Source: CAUZIZ01 sp965219855 (GTDB lineage: Bacteria > Acidobacteriota > UBA6911 > RPQK01 > JAJDTT01). From it: a DNA stretch of 64,000 nt. Below the pieces are notes generated by a model. It ran no database searches. It was given only the letters and a program-made list of their open reading frames with translations, and had not been told where the DNA came from. Shown piece by piece: positions 1 through 8,666 of this stretch; position 1 is the stretch's first letter; each line of letters begins with the position of its first letter. The position numbers and the translations under genes are program-made. The stretch is from positions 186,001 through 250,000 of the forward strand of contig CBDCOR010000030.1 in NCBI GenBank assembly GCA_965219855.1, in the 5' to 3' direction.

Positions 1-2
1 TG

Positions 3-506
3 GCGGCGGGCGAATTCCGGGAAGATCTTTACTATCGGTTGAACGTCATAAACATTAACCTGGCCCCTCTGCGAGACCGGAAGGACGACATACCACTTCT
101 GGTAGATCATTTCGTCACGGGATTTTGCAAAGAGAACCAACGTGCCACTCTTTCCTTGGAGCAGGACACGCTGAAGGCCTTGGTGGACTATGACTGGCCT
201 GGCAATGTCCGTGAGCTGGAGAACGCGATTGAGCACGGGGTCGTTCTCTGTCCTGAGGAGGGTCCGATTACACGCTCCCTGCTGCCGAAAGAAATCCTCG
301 ATTCCACTTCGGTCAACCTTGGACGCATCAGTCTGAGCGAAAACAACGGCTCCCTCAAAGAGTTGGTGACTGAGTTCGAGCGTAACCTGATCACGGTTGC
401 GCTCAAAAAGACAGACTGGAATCAAAAGAAGGCAGCAAGTCTGTTGCGCATCAACCCCACCACCCTCAACGAAAAGTTGAAACGGCTGCAAATCAAGAGG
501 TCTTGA
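3..506 (+). CDS. Sigma-54-dependent response regulator (NtrC family), 3' part
   Basis: This is the C-terminal part of an enhancer-binding activator of sigma-54 RNA polymerase; the gene begins before the window. The reading frame is open from base 3 and starts with the family-typical block GEFREDLYYRLNV of the AAA+ domain, followed by the arginine-finger region and the WPGNVREL motif (about 55 residues further on). The last 45 residues form a Fis-type helix-turn-helix (KKAASLLRINPTTLNEKLKRL). The receiver or sensor domain and the Walker A and GAFTGA motifs lie outside the window, so the signal it responds to cannot be told. An apparent TTG start at 39 is only internal. It ends 231 bp before the exbB gene and may or may not regulate it. 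Confidence 0.93.
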   Translation, partial: AAGEFREDLYYRLNVININLAPLRDRKDDIPLLVDHFVTGFCKENQRATLSLEQDTLKALVDYDWPGNVRELENAIEHGVVLCPEEGPITRSLLPKEILDSTSVNLGRISLSENNGSLKELVTEFERNLITVALKKTDWNQKKAASLLRINPTTLNEKLKRLQIKRS

Positions 507-737
507 TCCAGCCTGACCTAGCGATGAGAAGTCCGGGTTGGGTGCACAAGGCCGAGTGTTGGGAGGGGGGCGACCGAGGCGTTAACGCTGGTTTGACTTG
601 CCCTCGGCGCCGACGCTATGATGATTTTCCCTGGGTGGATGATACTTTGTGCGATTTCCGCACTCTAACAAGAAGATCGAGGCCGCTATGGCCTTATCAG
701 GTAAAACGATAGCCTTGAAGAACGGGAGGAGACTGTA
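507..737. other. Intergenic region upstream of exbB
   Basis: No convincing gene is present. A 69-codon open frame at 503-712 overlaps the preceding stop, has no recognisable motif and is probably chance. The region must hold the promoter of the exbB operon; a purine-rich GGGAGGAG at about 723-730 is the ribosome-binding site of exbB. Confidence 0.5.
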
Positions 738-1430
738 GTGGTTTTAGCAATCGGGGGGACCCTCTGGACCTACTTCCAAAGAGGGGGCTTGATGATGGTG
801 CCCCTGCTCTTATGTTCGATTCTAGCCTTGATTTACATCATCGAAAGAATGATCACATACTACCGGATCAAAGGAACTACAGCAGACATCTTTTCCTCGG
901 TGCGGGAAGCACTTCTCAAAGGTGATTTCCGTCAGTCACTTGAGGTGTGTGAGTCCTATACTCATCCAGTAGCAAGTACTTTGAAATCTGGACTGCTTCG
1001 CTATGGCAAGTCTCACGAGGAGATTGAAAAGGCGATGGAGAGCGTGGCACTGCATGAGGTGTCCAAGCTCGAGAAGGGTTTGTGGATACTTGCCACCGTC
1101 GCCAACGTCGCTCCCCTGTTGGGATTCTTGGGTACGGTTTCGGGAATGATCGCCTCTTTCGATGCGTTGGCTGAGGTCGGGCTGGGGAATCCTCAGGCCG
1201 TCGCTGGAGGTATTTCTGAGGCATTGATCACGACTGCTACAGGACTCGCAATTGCGTTTCCAGTCCAGGCCCTTTACAACTATTTTACGAACAAGGTCTC
1301 GGTTCTAGGATTGGACATGGAGACGAGCTCCTCAATGTTGCTGGAAACATTCAATGAGATCGAGGAGAAAGACAGAGAAGAGGGGCAGCCCAAGCAGGAG
1401 CAGGAGCAAGAGCAGAGAACAGCTGTATGA
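738..1430 (+). CDS. exbB: MotA/TolQ/ExbB family proton channel protein
   Basis: Inner-membrane proton-channel subunit that, with ExbD/TolR partners, couples the proton motive force to outer-membrane work (TonB or Tol type). The 230-residue protein has three membrane segments in the family layout: about 15-38, 118-142 and 155-182. The last two carry the conserved small-residue faces (PLLGFLGTVSGM and ITTATGLAIAFP). The C-terminal tail is unusually rich in Glu and Gln. The start is a GTG at 738 preceded by GGGAGGAG. Its stop overlaps the start of the first exbD by four bases (ATGA), so translation is probably coupled. Whether the system serves TonB or Tol cannot be decided: no tonB or tolA lies in the window, although a Pal-like gene is found far away at 47.2 kb. 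Confidence 0.93.
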   Translation: MVLAIGGTLWTYFQRGGLMMVPLLLCSILALIYIIERMITYYRIKGTTADIFSSVREALLKGDFRQSLEVCESYTHPVASTLKSGLLRYGKSHEEIEKAMESVALHEVSKLEKGLWILATVANVAPLLGFLGTVSGMIASFDALAEVGLGNPQAVAGGISEALITTATGLAIAFPVQALYNYFTNKVSVLGLDMETSSSMLLETFNEIEEKDREEGQPKQEQEQEQRTAV

Positions 1431-1855
1431 AGCGTCCGAGGTTTGCCCCCCTCGCTCCCAGGATCCCGACTGCACCCATGGCAGACATCGCCTTCTTGCT
1501 CATCATCTTCTTCATGCTCACGACCTCCTTCTCTCCCGAGAAGACAGCAGTCAAGCTGCCGGAATCCCAAATCCGCACTGAGCTCAGCAAAGATGCCGCG
1601 ATTATTGCGATCTCACTCAAGGGGGAACTCAGTTTTTCTGATGGGGAACAGCCGGGATTTCCTTTGGCAACCTACTCTGATATCGGACCTTTGGTCGAGG
1701 GAATGATCAAGATAGTCCCGGAAAAGGAATTTCTGATCAAAGCGGACCGAGGGGTCAGGTATGAGATGGTTGACAGCGTCTTGGAGCAGCTGCGCAACAG
1801 CGGAGCCAGACGCATCGGACTTCTCACTGATCGGAAAGTGGTGAGGGAGATCTGA
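1427..1855 (+). CDS. exbD: Biopolymer transport protein ExbD/TolR, copy 1
   Basis: Single-span inner-membrane partner of ExbB. The 142-residue protein has a short cytoplasmic N-terminus, one membrane helix (about 20-42) with the essential membrane aspartate in MADIAFLLIIFF, and a periplasmic domain of about 95 residues. It overlaps exbB by four bases and is followed four bases later by a second exbD, giving an exbB-exbD-exbD operon. Paired ExbD paralogues behind one ExbB are common in Acidobacteriota, Bacteroidota and Myxococcota and may form a heterodimer. Confidence 0.92.
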   Translation: MKRPRFAPLAPRIPTAPMADIAFLLIIFFMLTTSFSPEKTAVKLPESQIRTELSKDAAIIAISLKGELSFSDGEQPGFPLATYSDIGPLVEGMIKIVPEKEFLIKADRGVRYEMVDSVLEQLRNSGARRIGLLTDRKVVREI

Positions 1856-1859
1856 GGGA

Positions 1860-2291
1860 GTGAAACGAAGACAGAGGGCAACGTCTGAGATTCCGACTTC
1901 GTCGATGGCAGACATCGCCTTCCTGCTCATCATCTTTTTCATGCTGACGGCCGTGTTTACTTCCACTCGGGGACTACAGTTCGCATTTCCCAAGGATGAT
2001 CCGACCCAGCTCGACATTCAGCCCGAGGAGGCAATCCACATCAAAGTCGTGGGCGAAGAGCAGATCCTGGTTGATAAGTCCCCGATGACCCTCGAGTCCT
2101 TGGAGGGTTACGTCGAGATGAAGATGGGGCAGAACCCTAACAAGCCCGTGATCATCCAAACCCTGGCACATGTGCCCTACTACGCCATGATTGATGTCCT
2201 GGATGTTTTGAAAAGACTTCAGGTCGCGAACATATCGGTTCCCACCGAGGCCGAAGTCGAAAGGTGGAAGGCCTTCGGAGTCTTTGAATAG
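1860..2291 (+). CDS. exbD: Biopolymer transport protein ExbD/TolR, copy 2
   Basis: Second ExbD paralogue, 143 residues. Its membrane helix is nearly identical to that of copy 1 (both contain SMADIAFLLIIFFMLT or PMADIAFLLIIFFMLT), while the periplasmic domains have diverged. This suggests an old duplication in which the channel-facing part is constrained and the periplasmic parts bind different partners. It starts with GTG at 1860 after a GAGGGAG ribosome-binding site, and its end overlaps the first possible start of the following TPR gene. Confidence 0.9.
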   Translation: MKRRQRATSEIPTSSMADIAFLLIIFFMLTAVFTSTRGLQFAFPKDDPTQLDIQPEEAIHIKVVGEEQILVDKSPMTLESLEGYVEMKMGQNPNKPVIIQTLAHVPYYAMIDVLDVLKRLQVANISVPTEAEVERWKAFGVFE

Positions 2292-2325
2292 CAGTTTGCC
2301 GAGTCTCTTTCCGAGTCATAAAGCG

Positions 2326-3288
2326 ATGAAGAGGGTTGCTTTGGTTTTCTTGGTGCTGCTTGCGTCGGGCCGGGTGCTGGCCGAAGGAGATTTCCAGAAG
2401 GGGATTTCCTACTACAAGCAGCAGCAGTTCACGAAGGCGATCGCAGAATTCGAACAGCTGGTTGAGGCCAATCCAGACTACGAGAACGGGTATCGGATTC
2501 TGGGAAAGTGTTACCTTGAAACGAAGAACTTTGGAGCGGCAATCACAGCGTTTGAAAAGGCTCTAGATCTGAAGAAGGATACGTTCGTTTCCCATCATGG
2601 TCTGGGCATCGCCAATTACAACAAGGGAAACTATCGAGAAGCGATCGCAGCGCTGTTAAAGGCTGAGCGCTTCGCCCGTTCGCCTCGGGATCGTTACCGG
2701 GTGTACCACGCCCGCGGTTCAGCCTATTTCAATGCTGGCGATTTTGAGAGAGCGGTCTCGGATCTGGAAAAGGCGGTTTCCATCAGACGAGGCGAGCCCG
2801 CGGACGTGCTGGAGCTGGGGATGGCACTCTACCAGCTGAAGAACCCTTCAGGTGCAGAGTCATACCTCAAGCAGGCTCTTGCCCTGGATCCCGAGTCCAA
2901 GGACGCCCAGAGGTACCTCGCTCGAATCGAGTTTGATCGGGCGGCTCAGTCTCTGGAAGAGGGGCAGTACAGAAAGGCCGCTGATCTTCTCAGAAGCTAC
3001 GTTCGAGACAAATCAGAGGATGGGCAGGCCTGGTTCAATCTCGGCCTGGCTCATCTCTTCTTGGAAGAGTTGAAGGCTTCAGAGGAGGCCTTCTTGCGAA
3101 GCCAAAAACTTTTGCCGGACCAGTGGGAAGTCTACGACCGTCTCGGTTACATCTACGAAAAGATGAAACTCTTCGATAAAGCCCTGCAAAACTACAAGAA
3201 AGCCCACCAACTTAATCCTGGCGGCGAGCTTCAGGCCAGCGTTGAGCGAATTGAAGAACGCATTCGCCGGGGGAAGCAGGGCGGCTAG
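2326..3288 (+). CDS. Secreted tetratricopeptide-repeat protein
   Basis: A TPR protein exported to the periplasm. The ATG at 2326 is preferred over the in-frame TTG at 2284 because it begins a clean signal peptide (MKRVALVFLVLLASG then a cleavage site near VLAEG). The mature part consists of about eight TPR units; each shows the A/G-x3-Y/F spacing (YKQQQFTKAIAEFEQLVEANP, YNKGNYREAIAALLKAE and so on). It closes the exbB-exbD-exbD operon and probably acts as a scaffold for this energy-transducing complex; that link is inferred from position only. Its TAG stop (3286-3288) lies inside a CTAG that is the flank of a small inverted-repeat element. Confidence 0.87.
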   Translation: MKRVALVFLVLLASGRVLAEGDFQKGISYYKQQQFTKAIAEFEQLVEANPDYENGYRILGKCYLETKNFGAAITAFEKALDLKKDTFVSHHGLGIANYNKGNYREAIAALLKAERFARSPRDRYRVYHARGSAYFNAGDFERAVSDLEKAVSIRRGEPADVLELGMALYQLKNPSGAESYLKQALALDPESKDAQRYLARIEFDRAAQSLEEGQYRKAADLLRSYVRDKSEDGQAWFNLGLAHLFLEELKASEEAFLRSQKLLPDQWEVYDRLGYIYEKMKLFDKALQNYKKAHQLNPGGELQASVERIEERIRRGKQGG

Positions 3289-3451
3289 GAGTCTGCGCGG
3301 TAGAAATGATCGTAGCGAGAAAGCGGGGAATCGAGACCAGATTTTCTCGCTTTTGAGCCGCATAGTTGTTCTATTCGTCGAAAAATCGGGGAAATATGGG
3401 CCGATTCTGCCGTTTTCGCAGTAGATCAGTTTCTACCGCGCCGGCTCCTAG
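3285..3451. mobile_element. MITE with CTAG flanks between the TPR gene and eno
   Basis: A short non-coding element lies between two CTAG tetranucleotides (3285-3288 and 3448-3451). The left end reads GAGTCTGCGCGGTAGAAATG and the right end is its near-exact inverse (complement GAGCCGGCGCGGTAGAAACTG). The 110-bp interior is unrelated to the 200-bp core found in other elements here. No open frame is present. The left CTAG holds the stop codon of the TPR gene. The element ends 23 bp before the eno start, so the eno promoter must lie within or upstream of it. Whether the target duplication is CTAG or only TA cannot be told from one palindromic site. Confidence 0.8.
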
Positions 3452-3474
3452 CTGAAACACTCAACAGAGCCAAC

Positions 3475-4758
3475 GTGTCCCTAATCCTGGAAATACGAGC
3501 CAGAGAGGTCTTTGACTCGCGCGGGAACCCTACGGTCGAAGCTGAGGTTCTTCTTGAGCAAGGCTGTCGGGGCAGTGCGATCGTCCCTTCTGGAGCCTCT
3601 ACCGGACAGTATGAGGCGCTGGAACTGCGTGACGATGATCCGGACCGCTTCCTGGGAAAGGGTGTCCAAAAGGCGGTTGGCAACATCCAGGCGATTATCG
3701 CCCCCCAACTCGTGGGGATGTCAGTCCTGGAGCAGGTTGCCATCGATCGAGTCATGATCGATCTGGATGGGACCACCGCGAAGCAAAAGTTAGGAGCCAA
3801 TGCCATCCTGGCAGTCTCCCTGGCCTGCGCTCGGGCCGCCGCTGCCTTTCGGGGCCTATCTCTATTCCGATATCTGGGGGGGCCTGAAACCTGCCATCTC
3901 CCCGTTCCCATGATGAACATTCTCAATGGGGGAGCCCACGCCGACAACAACCTCGATCTTCAGGAATTCATGATTGTCCCGGTGGCAGGGGGCACGTTCC
4001 GAGAAGCTTTCAGGATGGGAGTCGAGACCTTTCATCACTTGAAGAAGGTTCTGGAGGAGAGGGGCCTGCAGACGACCGTTGGTGATGAGGGGGGCTTTGC
4101 CCCCAGTTTGGGGTCGAGCCAGGAGGCGATCGAAATCATTCTGGTCGCGATACAGAGCGCTGGCTATCGACCTGGGGAGGACATCTGGCTTGCCCTTGAT
4201 GTGGCTGCCAGTGAGTTCTATCATCCCGAAAAGCGCCTTTACCGGTTTCAGAAGGTGGGTGGCCCAGAGAGGTCTGCCGATGAGATGGTCGAGCTCTACC
4301 GCGAATGGCTGGACCGATATCCGATCTTCTCAATCGAGGATGGTTTGGCCGAAGACGACTGGGAAGGCTGGAGCACATTGACGAAGGAACTCGGACATCG
4401 CGTTCAGTTGGTGGGCGACGATCTCTTCGTTACCAACACAAAGCGCCTCAGACGGGGAATCGATATGGGAGTGGCCAACTCCATCCTGATCAAACTCAAC
4501 CAGATTGGAACCCTCACGGAAACGCTTGAGACGATTGATCTGGCCCGAAGAAACGGATATAGCAATGTCATCTCTCATCGCTCGGGTGAGTCGGAGGATC
4601 CACTCATCTCCGATCTGGCTGTGGGGACCAGCGCGGGTCAGATCAAGACCGGATCGGCCAGCCGATCCGACCGAGTCGGTAAGTATAATCAGCTGTTGCG
4701 GATAGAAGAAGAGCTTGGCAGCAGGGCACTCTACTCCCCACCCGAGCGGCTTTCCTGA
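3475..4758 (+). CDS. eno: Enolase (phosphopyruvate hydratase)
   Basis: Glycolytic enzyme converting 2-phosphoglycerate to phosphoenolpyruvate. At 427 residues it is of normal length. It begins with EIRAREVFDSRGNPTVE, has the substrate loop SGASTGQYEA, the catalytic Glu in VGDEGGFAPS (about 205-214), Mg ligands in ALDVAAS, SIEDG and GDD, the catalytic Lys in ILIKLNQIGT (about 340) and SHRSGE. The start is GTG at 3475 with no strong ribosome-binding site. It stands just before gpmI, the enzyme of the previous glycolytic step, 153 bp away. Confidence 0.98.
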   Translation: MSLILEIRAREVFDSRGNPTVEAEVLLEQGCRGSAIVPSGASTGQYEALELRDDDPDRFLGKGVQKAVGNIQAIIAPQLVGMSVLEQVAIDRVMIDLDGTTAKQKLGANAILAVSLACARAAAAFRGLSLFRYLGGPETCHLPVPMMNILNGGAHADNNLDLQEFMIVPVAGGTFREAFRMGVETFHHLKKVLEERGLQTTVGDEGGFAPSLGSSQEAIEIILVAIQSAGYRPGEDIWLALDVAASEFYHPEKRLYRFQKVGGPERSADEMVELYREWLDRYPIFSIEDGLAEDDWEGWSTLTKELGHRVQLVGDDLFVTNTKRLRRGIDMGVANSILIKLNQIGTLTETLETIDLARRNGYSNVISHRSGESEDPLISDLAVGTSAGQIKTGSASRSDRVGKYNQLLRIEEELGSRALYSPPERLS

Positions 4759-4911
4759 TGCAGGTCAGGCACTGTCAGGGTTGCTAGGCTGAAACTTGAT
4801 AGGTGTTGCATTCACTTCGGCGTAGGTGATGGACCTCCTGATCGACGTCACCTTTAATCTCAAGCCTTGAAAACGCCCCGGGGCAACTACCAACTAGGAG
4901 AAGCTGCTGCA

Positions 4912-6447
4912 ATGATCAAACCTCCTGTGATTGTGCTGGCAGTCCTGGACGGCTGGGGACTACGTGAATCCAAAGAGGGCAATGCAATTGCCCAAGCCAG
5001 ACTGCCCACCTTCGAGAAGCTGTACGCGCAGTATCCCTGGGTTTCCCTTACTGCGAGCGGGGCACGCGTTGGTCTGCCGGAGGGACAGATGGGGAACAGT
5101 GAGGTTGGTCATCTCAACATGGGCGCAGGTCGAGTCGTTTATCAGGATCTCAGCCGCATTGATCGTGCTATCGAAACCAGAGACCTGTTTCGAAACAAAA
5201 AGATTCTTTCCACCTTCGAGGCCGCCCGAGACCAGGCGCTACACCTAATTGGCCTTGTTTCTGACGGAGGGGTCCACAGCCATATCCGGCATCTCTTGGC
5301 CCTACTCCGTCTGGCCCGAGAGAGGGGCGTGCGTCAGGCCTACATCCACGCCATCACCGATGGGAGAGACACGTCTCCCAAGGGGGGTCTCGGCTACCTG
5401 GAACAATTGCAGGCAGAGGTTCAGAAGATTGGCATCGGTCAGGTTGCCTCGGTCGGAGGGCGTTACTACGCGATGGATCGGGACAATAGATGGGATCGCA
5501 TCGAGATGGCATATCGAGCCATTGTCGAGGGACGTTCCGACCGACTCTACCGCAACCCTTTGGAGGGTATTACCGAGTCCTACGAGAACGGCGTTAGTGA
5601 TGAGTTCTTGATTCCCTTCACAATCGTGGACGGGACGGGTAGTCCGATTGGCAGACTGCAGGAGAATCACGCAGCCATTTTCTTCAATTTTCGGTCGGAT
5701 CGGGCACGGCAGCTTACCCGTGCCCTGACGCAAGTGGACTTCTCCCACTTTGGCTTGAAGCAGGGTCCTGTCAAGTGCTTTCTCACGATGACCGAATACG
5801 ACCGCACCTTCGCAACACCAATCGCCTTTCCACCGATTCGCCTGGAACATACCCTCGTCAAGATCTTCAGCCAGCGTGAGATTCCCAATCTTCGATTGGC
5901 CGAAACCGAGAAGTACGCACACGTGACCTATTTTTTCAACGGGGGAGAAGAGCAGGCTTTTCCCGGAGAGGAGCGAGCCTTGATCCCGTCTCCAAAGGTC
6001 GCCACCTACGATTTGAAGCCCGACATGAGCGCCGTACAGATCACGGACAGGCTCCTGGCCGAGCTGGATCGGGGCTTCTTTGAAGCCATTGTAGTGAACT
6101 TCGCGAATGCAGACATGGTAGGACACACGGGGAAGTTATCCGCTACCATCGAGGCGGTAGAAGTCGTGGATACGTGCGTCGCTCGGATCCATCATCAGTT
6201 GAAGAAGGTAGGAGGAGTGATGATGGTGACGGCCGATCACGGCAACGCGGAGCTGATGATCGATCCCCGCACGGAACAGCCCCACACGGCCCATACCACG
6301 CAGCCGGTGCCCTTCATCCTCGTGGACGATCATTACGGCGGCAAACTGCGTCCGGGAGGTGCGCTGGAAGACATCGGAGCCACCCTGCTTGAGTATCTCC
6401 AGCTGGAGAAACCTCCTGAGATGACCGGAAGGTCACTCTTTCTCTAG
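4912..6447 (+). CDS. gpmI: 2,3-bisphosphoglycerate-independent phosphoglycerate mutase
   Basis: Two-metal phosphoglycerate mutase of the alkaline phosphatase superfamily, interconverting 3- and 2-phosphoglycerate. From the ATG at 4912 (after TAGGAGAAG) it has 511 residues, the usual family length; an in-frame TTG at 4867 would add 15 unlikely residues. Motifs: VLDGWG with the first metal Asp, the phosphoserine in GQMGNSEVGH, DGRDTSP, FNFRSDR, NADMVGHTG and TADHGNAE. Together with eno it makes a two-gene lower-glycolysis block. Its TAG stop is the TAG of a CTAG that abuts an orphan MITE end. Confidence 0.97.
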   Translation: MIKPPVIVLAVLDGWGLRESKEGNAIAQARLPTFEKLYAQYPWVSLTASGARVGLPEGQMGNSEVGHLNMGAGRVVYQDLSRIDRAIETRDLFRNKKILSTFEAARDQALHLIGLVSDGGVHSHIRHLLALLRLARERGVRQAYIHAITDGRDTSPKGGLGYLEQLQAEVQKIGIGQVASVGGRYYAMDRDNRWDRIEMAYRAIVEGRSDRLYRNPLEGITESYENGVSDEFLIPFTIVDGTGSPIGRLQENHAAIFFNFRSDRARQLTRALTQVDFSHFGLKQGPVKCFLTMTEYDRTFATPIAFPPIRLEHTLVKIFSQREIPNLRLAETEKYAHVTYFFNGGEEQAFPGEERALIPSPKVATYDLKPDMSAVQITDRLLAELDRGFFEAIVVNFANADMVGHTGKLSATIEAVEVVDTCVARIHHQLKKVGGVMMVTADHGNAELMIDPRTEQPHTAHTTQPVPFILVDDHYGGKLRPGGALEDIGATLLEYLQLEKPPEMTGRSLFL

Positions 6448-6475
6448 GAGTCCGCGCGGTAGAAATGATCGCAGC
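6444..6475. repeat. Orphan MITE end (same family as 3285-3451)
   Basis: CTAG (6444-6447) is followed by GAGTCCGCGCGGTAGAAATG, matching the left terminus of the element at 3285 over about 28 bases, but no inverse partner follows. The next gene starts at 6478. The TAG of gpmI's stop codon is part of this CTAG. It is best read as a remnant left after deletion of the rest of an element. Confidence 0.75.
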
Positions 6476-6477
6476 TT

Positions 6478-7536
6478 ATGAACCGGAACATGGGATCAGA
6501 AATCAGTGTCGTGATCCCGTCCTGGAATGGGTTGCAGCTCTTGCTGGAGACGCTGCCGTCGGTTCAGTCAGCCGCCAGATTCTACGAAGACGAAACGGGC
6601 AGCAATACCGAAATACTGATCGTTGATGATGGGGGGACGGACGCGACTGGGGAAGTGATTTCAGAGAAGTTCCCCGAAGTTCGTCTATTGCCGAAGAGTC
6701 GCAATGAGGGGTTTGCCGCGGCCTGCAATTTTGGATTTCGACACTGTCGCTATCCCTTGATCTCCCTTCTAAACAACGATGTCCGAGTCCAGAAGAGCTA
6801 CTTCCTCTATCAATCGCTTCACTTTCAGGATTCCAACGTGTTTGCCGTTACCGCCAAGGTGTTCGCCTGGGATGAGCCTCTCTTTACAGCAGGCGGCCGC
6901 TTCGGCCGCTTTCGAAAAGGCTTTTGGAGCATGTACTTCAACTATGACGTTTCCAACCCGACCGCGGCACGCTGGATTGAAGACAAGCAGCTCCTTTCAG
7001 CCTGCGCCATTGGTGGATTCTCCACCTACTGTCGGACAAAGCTGGAGCAGCTTAAGGGGTTCAATCCGCTCCTGTCGCCCTTCCATTGGGAGGATGTGGA
7101 TCTCTCCTACCGGGGTTGGAAGAGAGGGTGGGCGATCCACTACGAACCGCGGAGCGTTGCCCATCACCGCATCAGCGCGACTATAGACAAACACTTCCAG
7201 AAGAAGGAGGTGAAGGCCGCCGCATTACGGAATCGACTGATCTTCCACTGGATCAACCTTCATTCACCCCGGTATTGGGTCCAGCACCTGTTGATGCTAC
7301 TGGTTCTAGTCCTCACCCGCGTGTTGTTTCTCGACTACCGCTTCTATGGATCCTTTCTAAGCTCTCTGAAGGAGTGGAGAAGGGTCCGGTACCAGAGAAA
7401 GGAGGAGCGAAGCAGGTCCCAGAGGTCGGACATCGAGATCTCTCGTTTGCTTGATTCCTTCTATCGTTCCGCGCCTATCCAGATTTACTACAGCGAGAAG
7501 GAAGTGGTCGAGAAGCACCCAGACTTCCAGCGCTGA
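6478..7536 (+). CDS. Glycosyltransferase family 2
   Basis: A 352-residue GT-A fold glycosyltransferase. It opens with the family 2 signature ISVVIPSWNGLQLLLETLPS, then the nucleotide-binding ILIVDDGGTDATGE (DDG), LLNNDVRV (the DxD-like metal motif) and FHWEDVDLSYRG as the acceptor/base region (about 205). A hydrophobic stretch near 265-285 could attach it to the membrane. It resembles rhamnosyltransferase-type enzymes that extend surface glycans. It begins a cluster of three glycosyltransferases followed by nucleotide-sugar genes; the sugar and acceptor are not known. No clear ribosome-binding site precedes the ATG, whose upstream bases belong to an orphan repeat end; ATG at 6490 is an alternative. 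Confidence 0.88.
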   Translation: MNRNMGSEISVVIPSWNGLQLLLETLPSVQSAARFYEDETGSNTEILIVDDGGTDATGEVISEKFPEVRLLPKSRNEGFAAACNFGFRHCRYPLISLLNNDVRVQKSYFLYQSLHFQDSNVFAVTAKVFAWDEPLFTAGGRFGRFRKGFWSMYFNYDVSNPTAARWIEDKQLLSACAIGGFSTYCRTKLEQLKGFNPLLSPFHWEDVDLSYRGWKRGWAIHYEPRSVAHHRISATIDKHFQKKEVKAAALRNRLIFHWINLHSPRYWVQHLLMLLVLVLTRVLFLDYRFYGSFLSSLKEWRRVRYQRKEERSRSQRSDIEISRLLDSFYRSAPIQIYYSEKEVVEKHPDFQR

Positions 7537-7888
7537 AGAATCGCCCGGTTCGGGCCGCCTACAAACCTCTCCACATTTGCGGAATGGGGCAACTTCGTCT
7601 TCACGGAGTCTGGCTCTAGCCCGCATGATTCATAAGTTTTCGTAACGAGGCGGTGACAGCGCCGTCCCGGCAAGGCTGGCGACCGAGGCCTCCGCAGTCG
7701 TACTCGTGCAGTCCATCGAGGAGGCTGACCGAGCGTAACGCAGCCAGGGCCGATGATGGCGCCACCGCAGAAAATTTTCGAATAATGCGGGTTAGGGATT
7801 ACAATTGCGGAGGGCTAGGTCGCTAGCCGCCAGGACGGCGCTTGCGAGGCCTCGCTATGACTGGGCATGAGAATTCCGGGCTATAGAG
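7537..7888. repeat. Two copies of a GC-rich dispersed repeat (MITE-like)
   Basis: This gene-free stretch holds one nearly complete and one partial copy of the repeat that is also found at 24537-24712. The first copy runs from about 7619 to 7791; its ends are inverse to each other (CCCGCATGATTC at the left, GAATAATGCGGG at the right). Its middle, including CGAGGCCTCCGCAGTCGTAC, matches the complement of the copy at 24.6 kb. A second fragment (about 7830-7884, GCCAGGACGGCGCTTGCGAG) matches only the other end of that repeat. No coding sequence is supported. The promoter or ribosome-binding site for the next glycosyltransferase is not evident. Confidence 0.75.
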
Positions 7889-8665
7889 TTGAATAAGGTA
7901 TCTGCTGTCCTCATCAGCTTTAACGAAGAAGAGAAGATCGAAGGCGCCTTGAGAAGCCTGAAGGGGGTGAGCGACGAAATCATAGTTGTCGATTCCTTCA
8001 GCACGGATGCCACGGAGGAGATCTGCCGCCAGTATGTAGACCAGTTTCTTCAGAGGCCCTGGGAGGGTTATCGTAGCCAGAAACAATTTGCCACCCAACA
8101 GGCCAATCACGAGTGGGTGCTCAGTCTTGATTCAGACGAGGTCTTGAGTCCCGAACTGCAGGAGGAGATCAGCCGATTGAAGGAAGAAGCGGTGGATGAT
8201 GTGAACGGCTATTGGCTCCCGCGCAAGACCTACTTTCTGGGTCGTTGGATTGAACATACCACTTGGTACCCCGACTGGCAGCTGCGGTTGTTCCGACGCT
8301 CCACGGGTCAGTGGAAAGGGGGACGTGTCCACGAGTCCTTCAGAGTCACAGGGCGCACCGCCAGGCTTCAGGGTGAGCTTTATCATTTCACCTACACCTC
8401 TCTGAAGGAGTACCTGGTCCAGCTAGAACGCTTCTCTTCCCTATCCGCAGCCGACTACTACGACCGAGGCCTCAGGGCTCGTCCTCCTCACCTGCTGTTT
8501 CATCCCCCGCTAGTCTTCTTTAAGAACTACTTCCTACGATTGGGTTTTTTGGATGGTGTCCCCGGACTGGCTGCCTCCGGGCTCTCGGCTACCTCCACTT
8601 TTTTCAAGTATTTGAAGTTGTGGGAGCTGCAGTTGGAGAGAAGATCCGAGAATACCCCAGCCTGA
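7889..8665 (+). CDS. Glycosyltransferase family 2, WaaE/KdtX-like
   Basis: A 258-residue glycosyltransferase of the lipopolysaccharide-core type. It begins VSAVLISFNEEEKIEGALRS, followed by IIVVDSFSTDAT, the metal motif LSLDSDEVLS (about 78), FLGRWIEHTTWYPDWQLRLF and GRVHESF, all typical of the WaaE/KdtX subgroup that adds glucose or heptose to inner core. It starts with TTG at 7889 and has no strong ribosome-binding site, so the exact start is uncertain. The next gene begins one base after its stop. Confidence 0.88.
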   Translation: MNKVSAVLISFNEEEKIEGALRSLKGVSDEIIVVDSFSTDATEEICRQYVDQFLQRPWEGYRSQKQFATQQANHEWVLSLDSDEVLSPELQEEISRLKEEAVDDVNGYWLPRKTYFLGRWIEHTTWYPDWQLRLFRRSTGQWKGGRVHESFRVTGRTARLQGELYHFTYTSLKEYLVQLERFSSLSAADYYDRGLRARPPHLLFHPPLVFFKNYFLRLGFLDGVPGLAASGLSATSTFFKYLKLWELQLERRSENTPA

Positions 8666-8666
8666 A

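Noticed and set aside
503..712. 69-codon frame after the sigma-54 regulator
   Set aside because: Overlaps the regulator stop and resembles no family.
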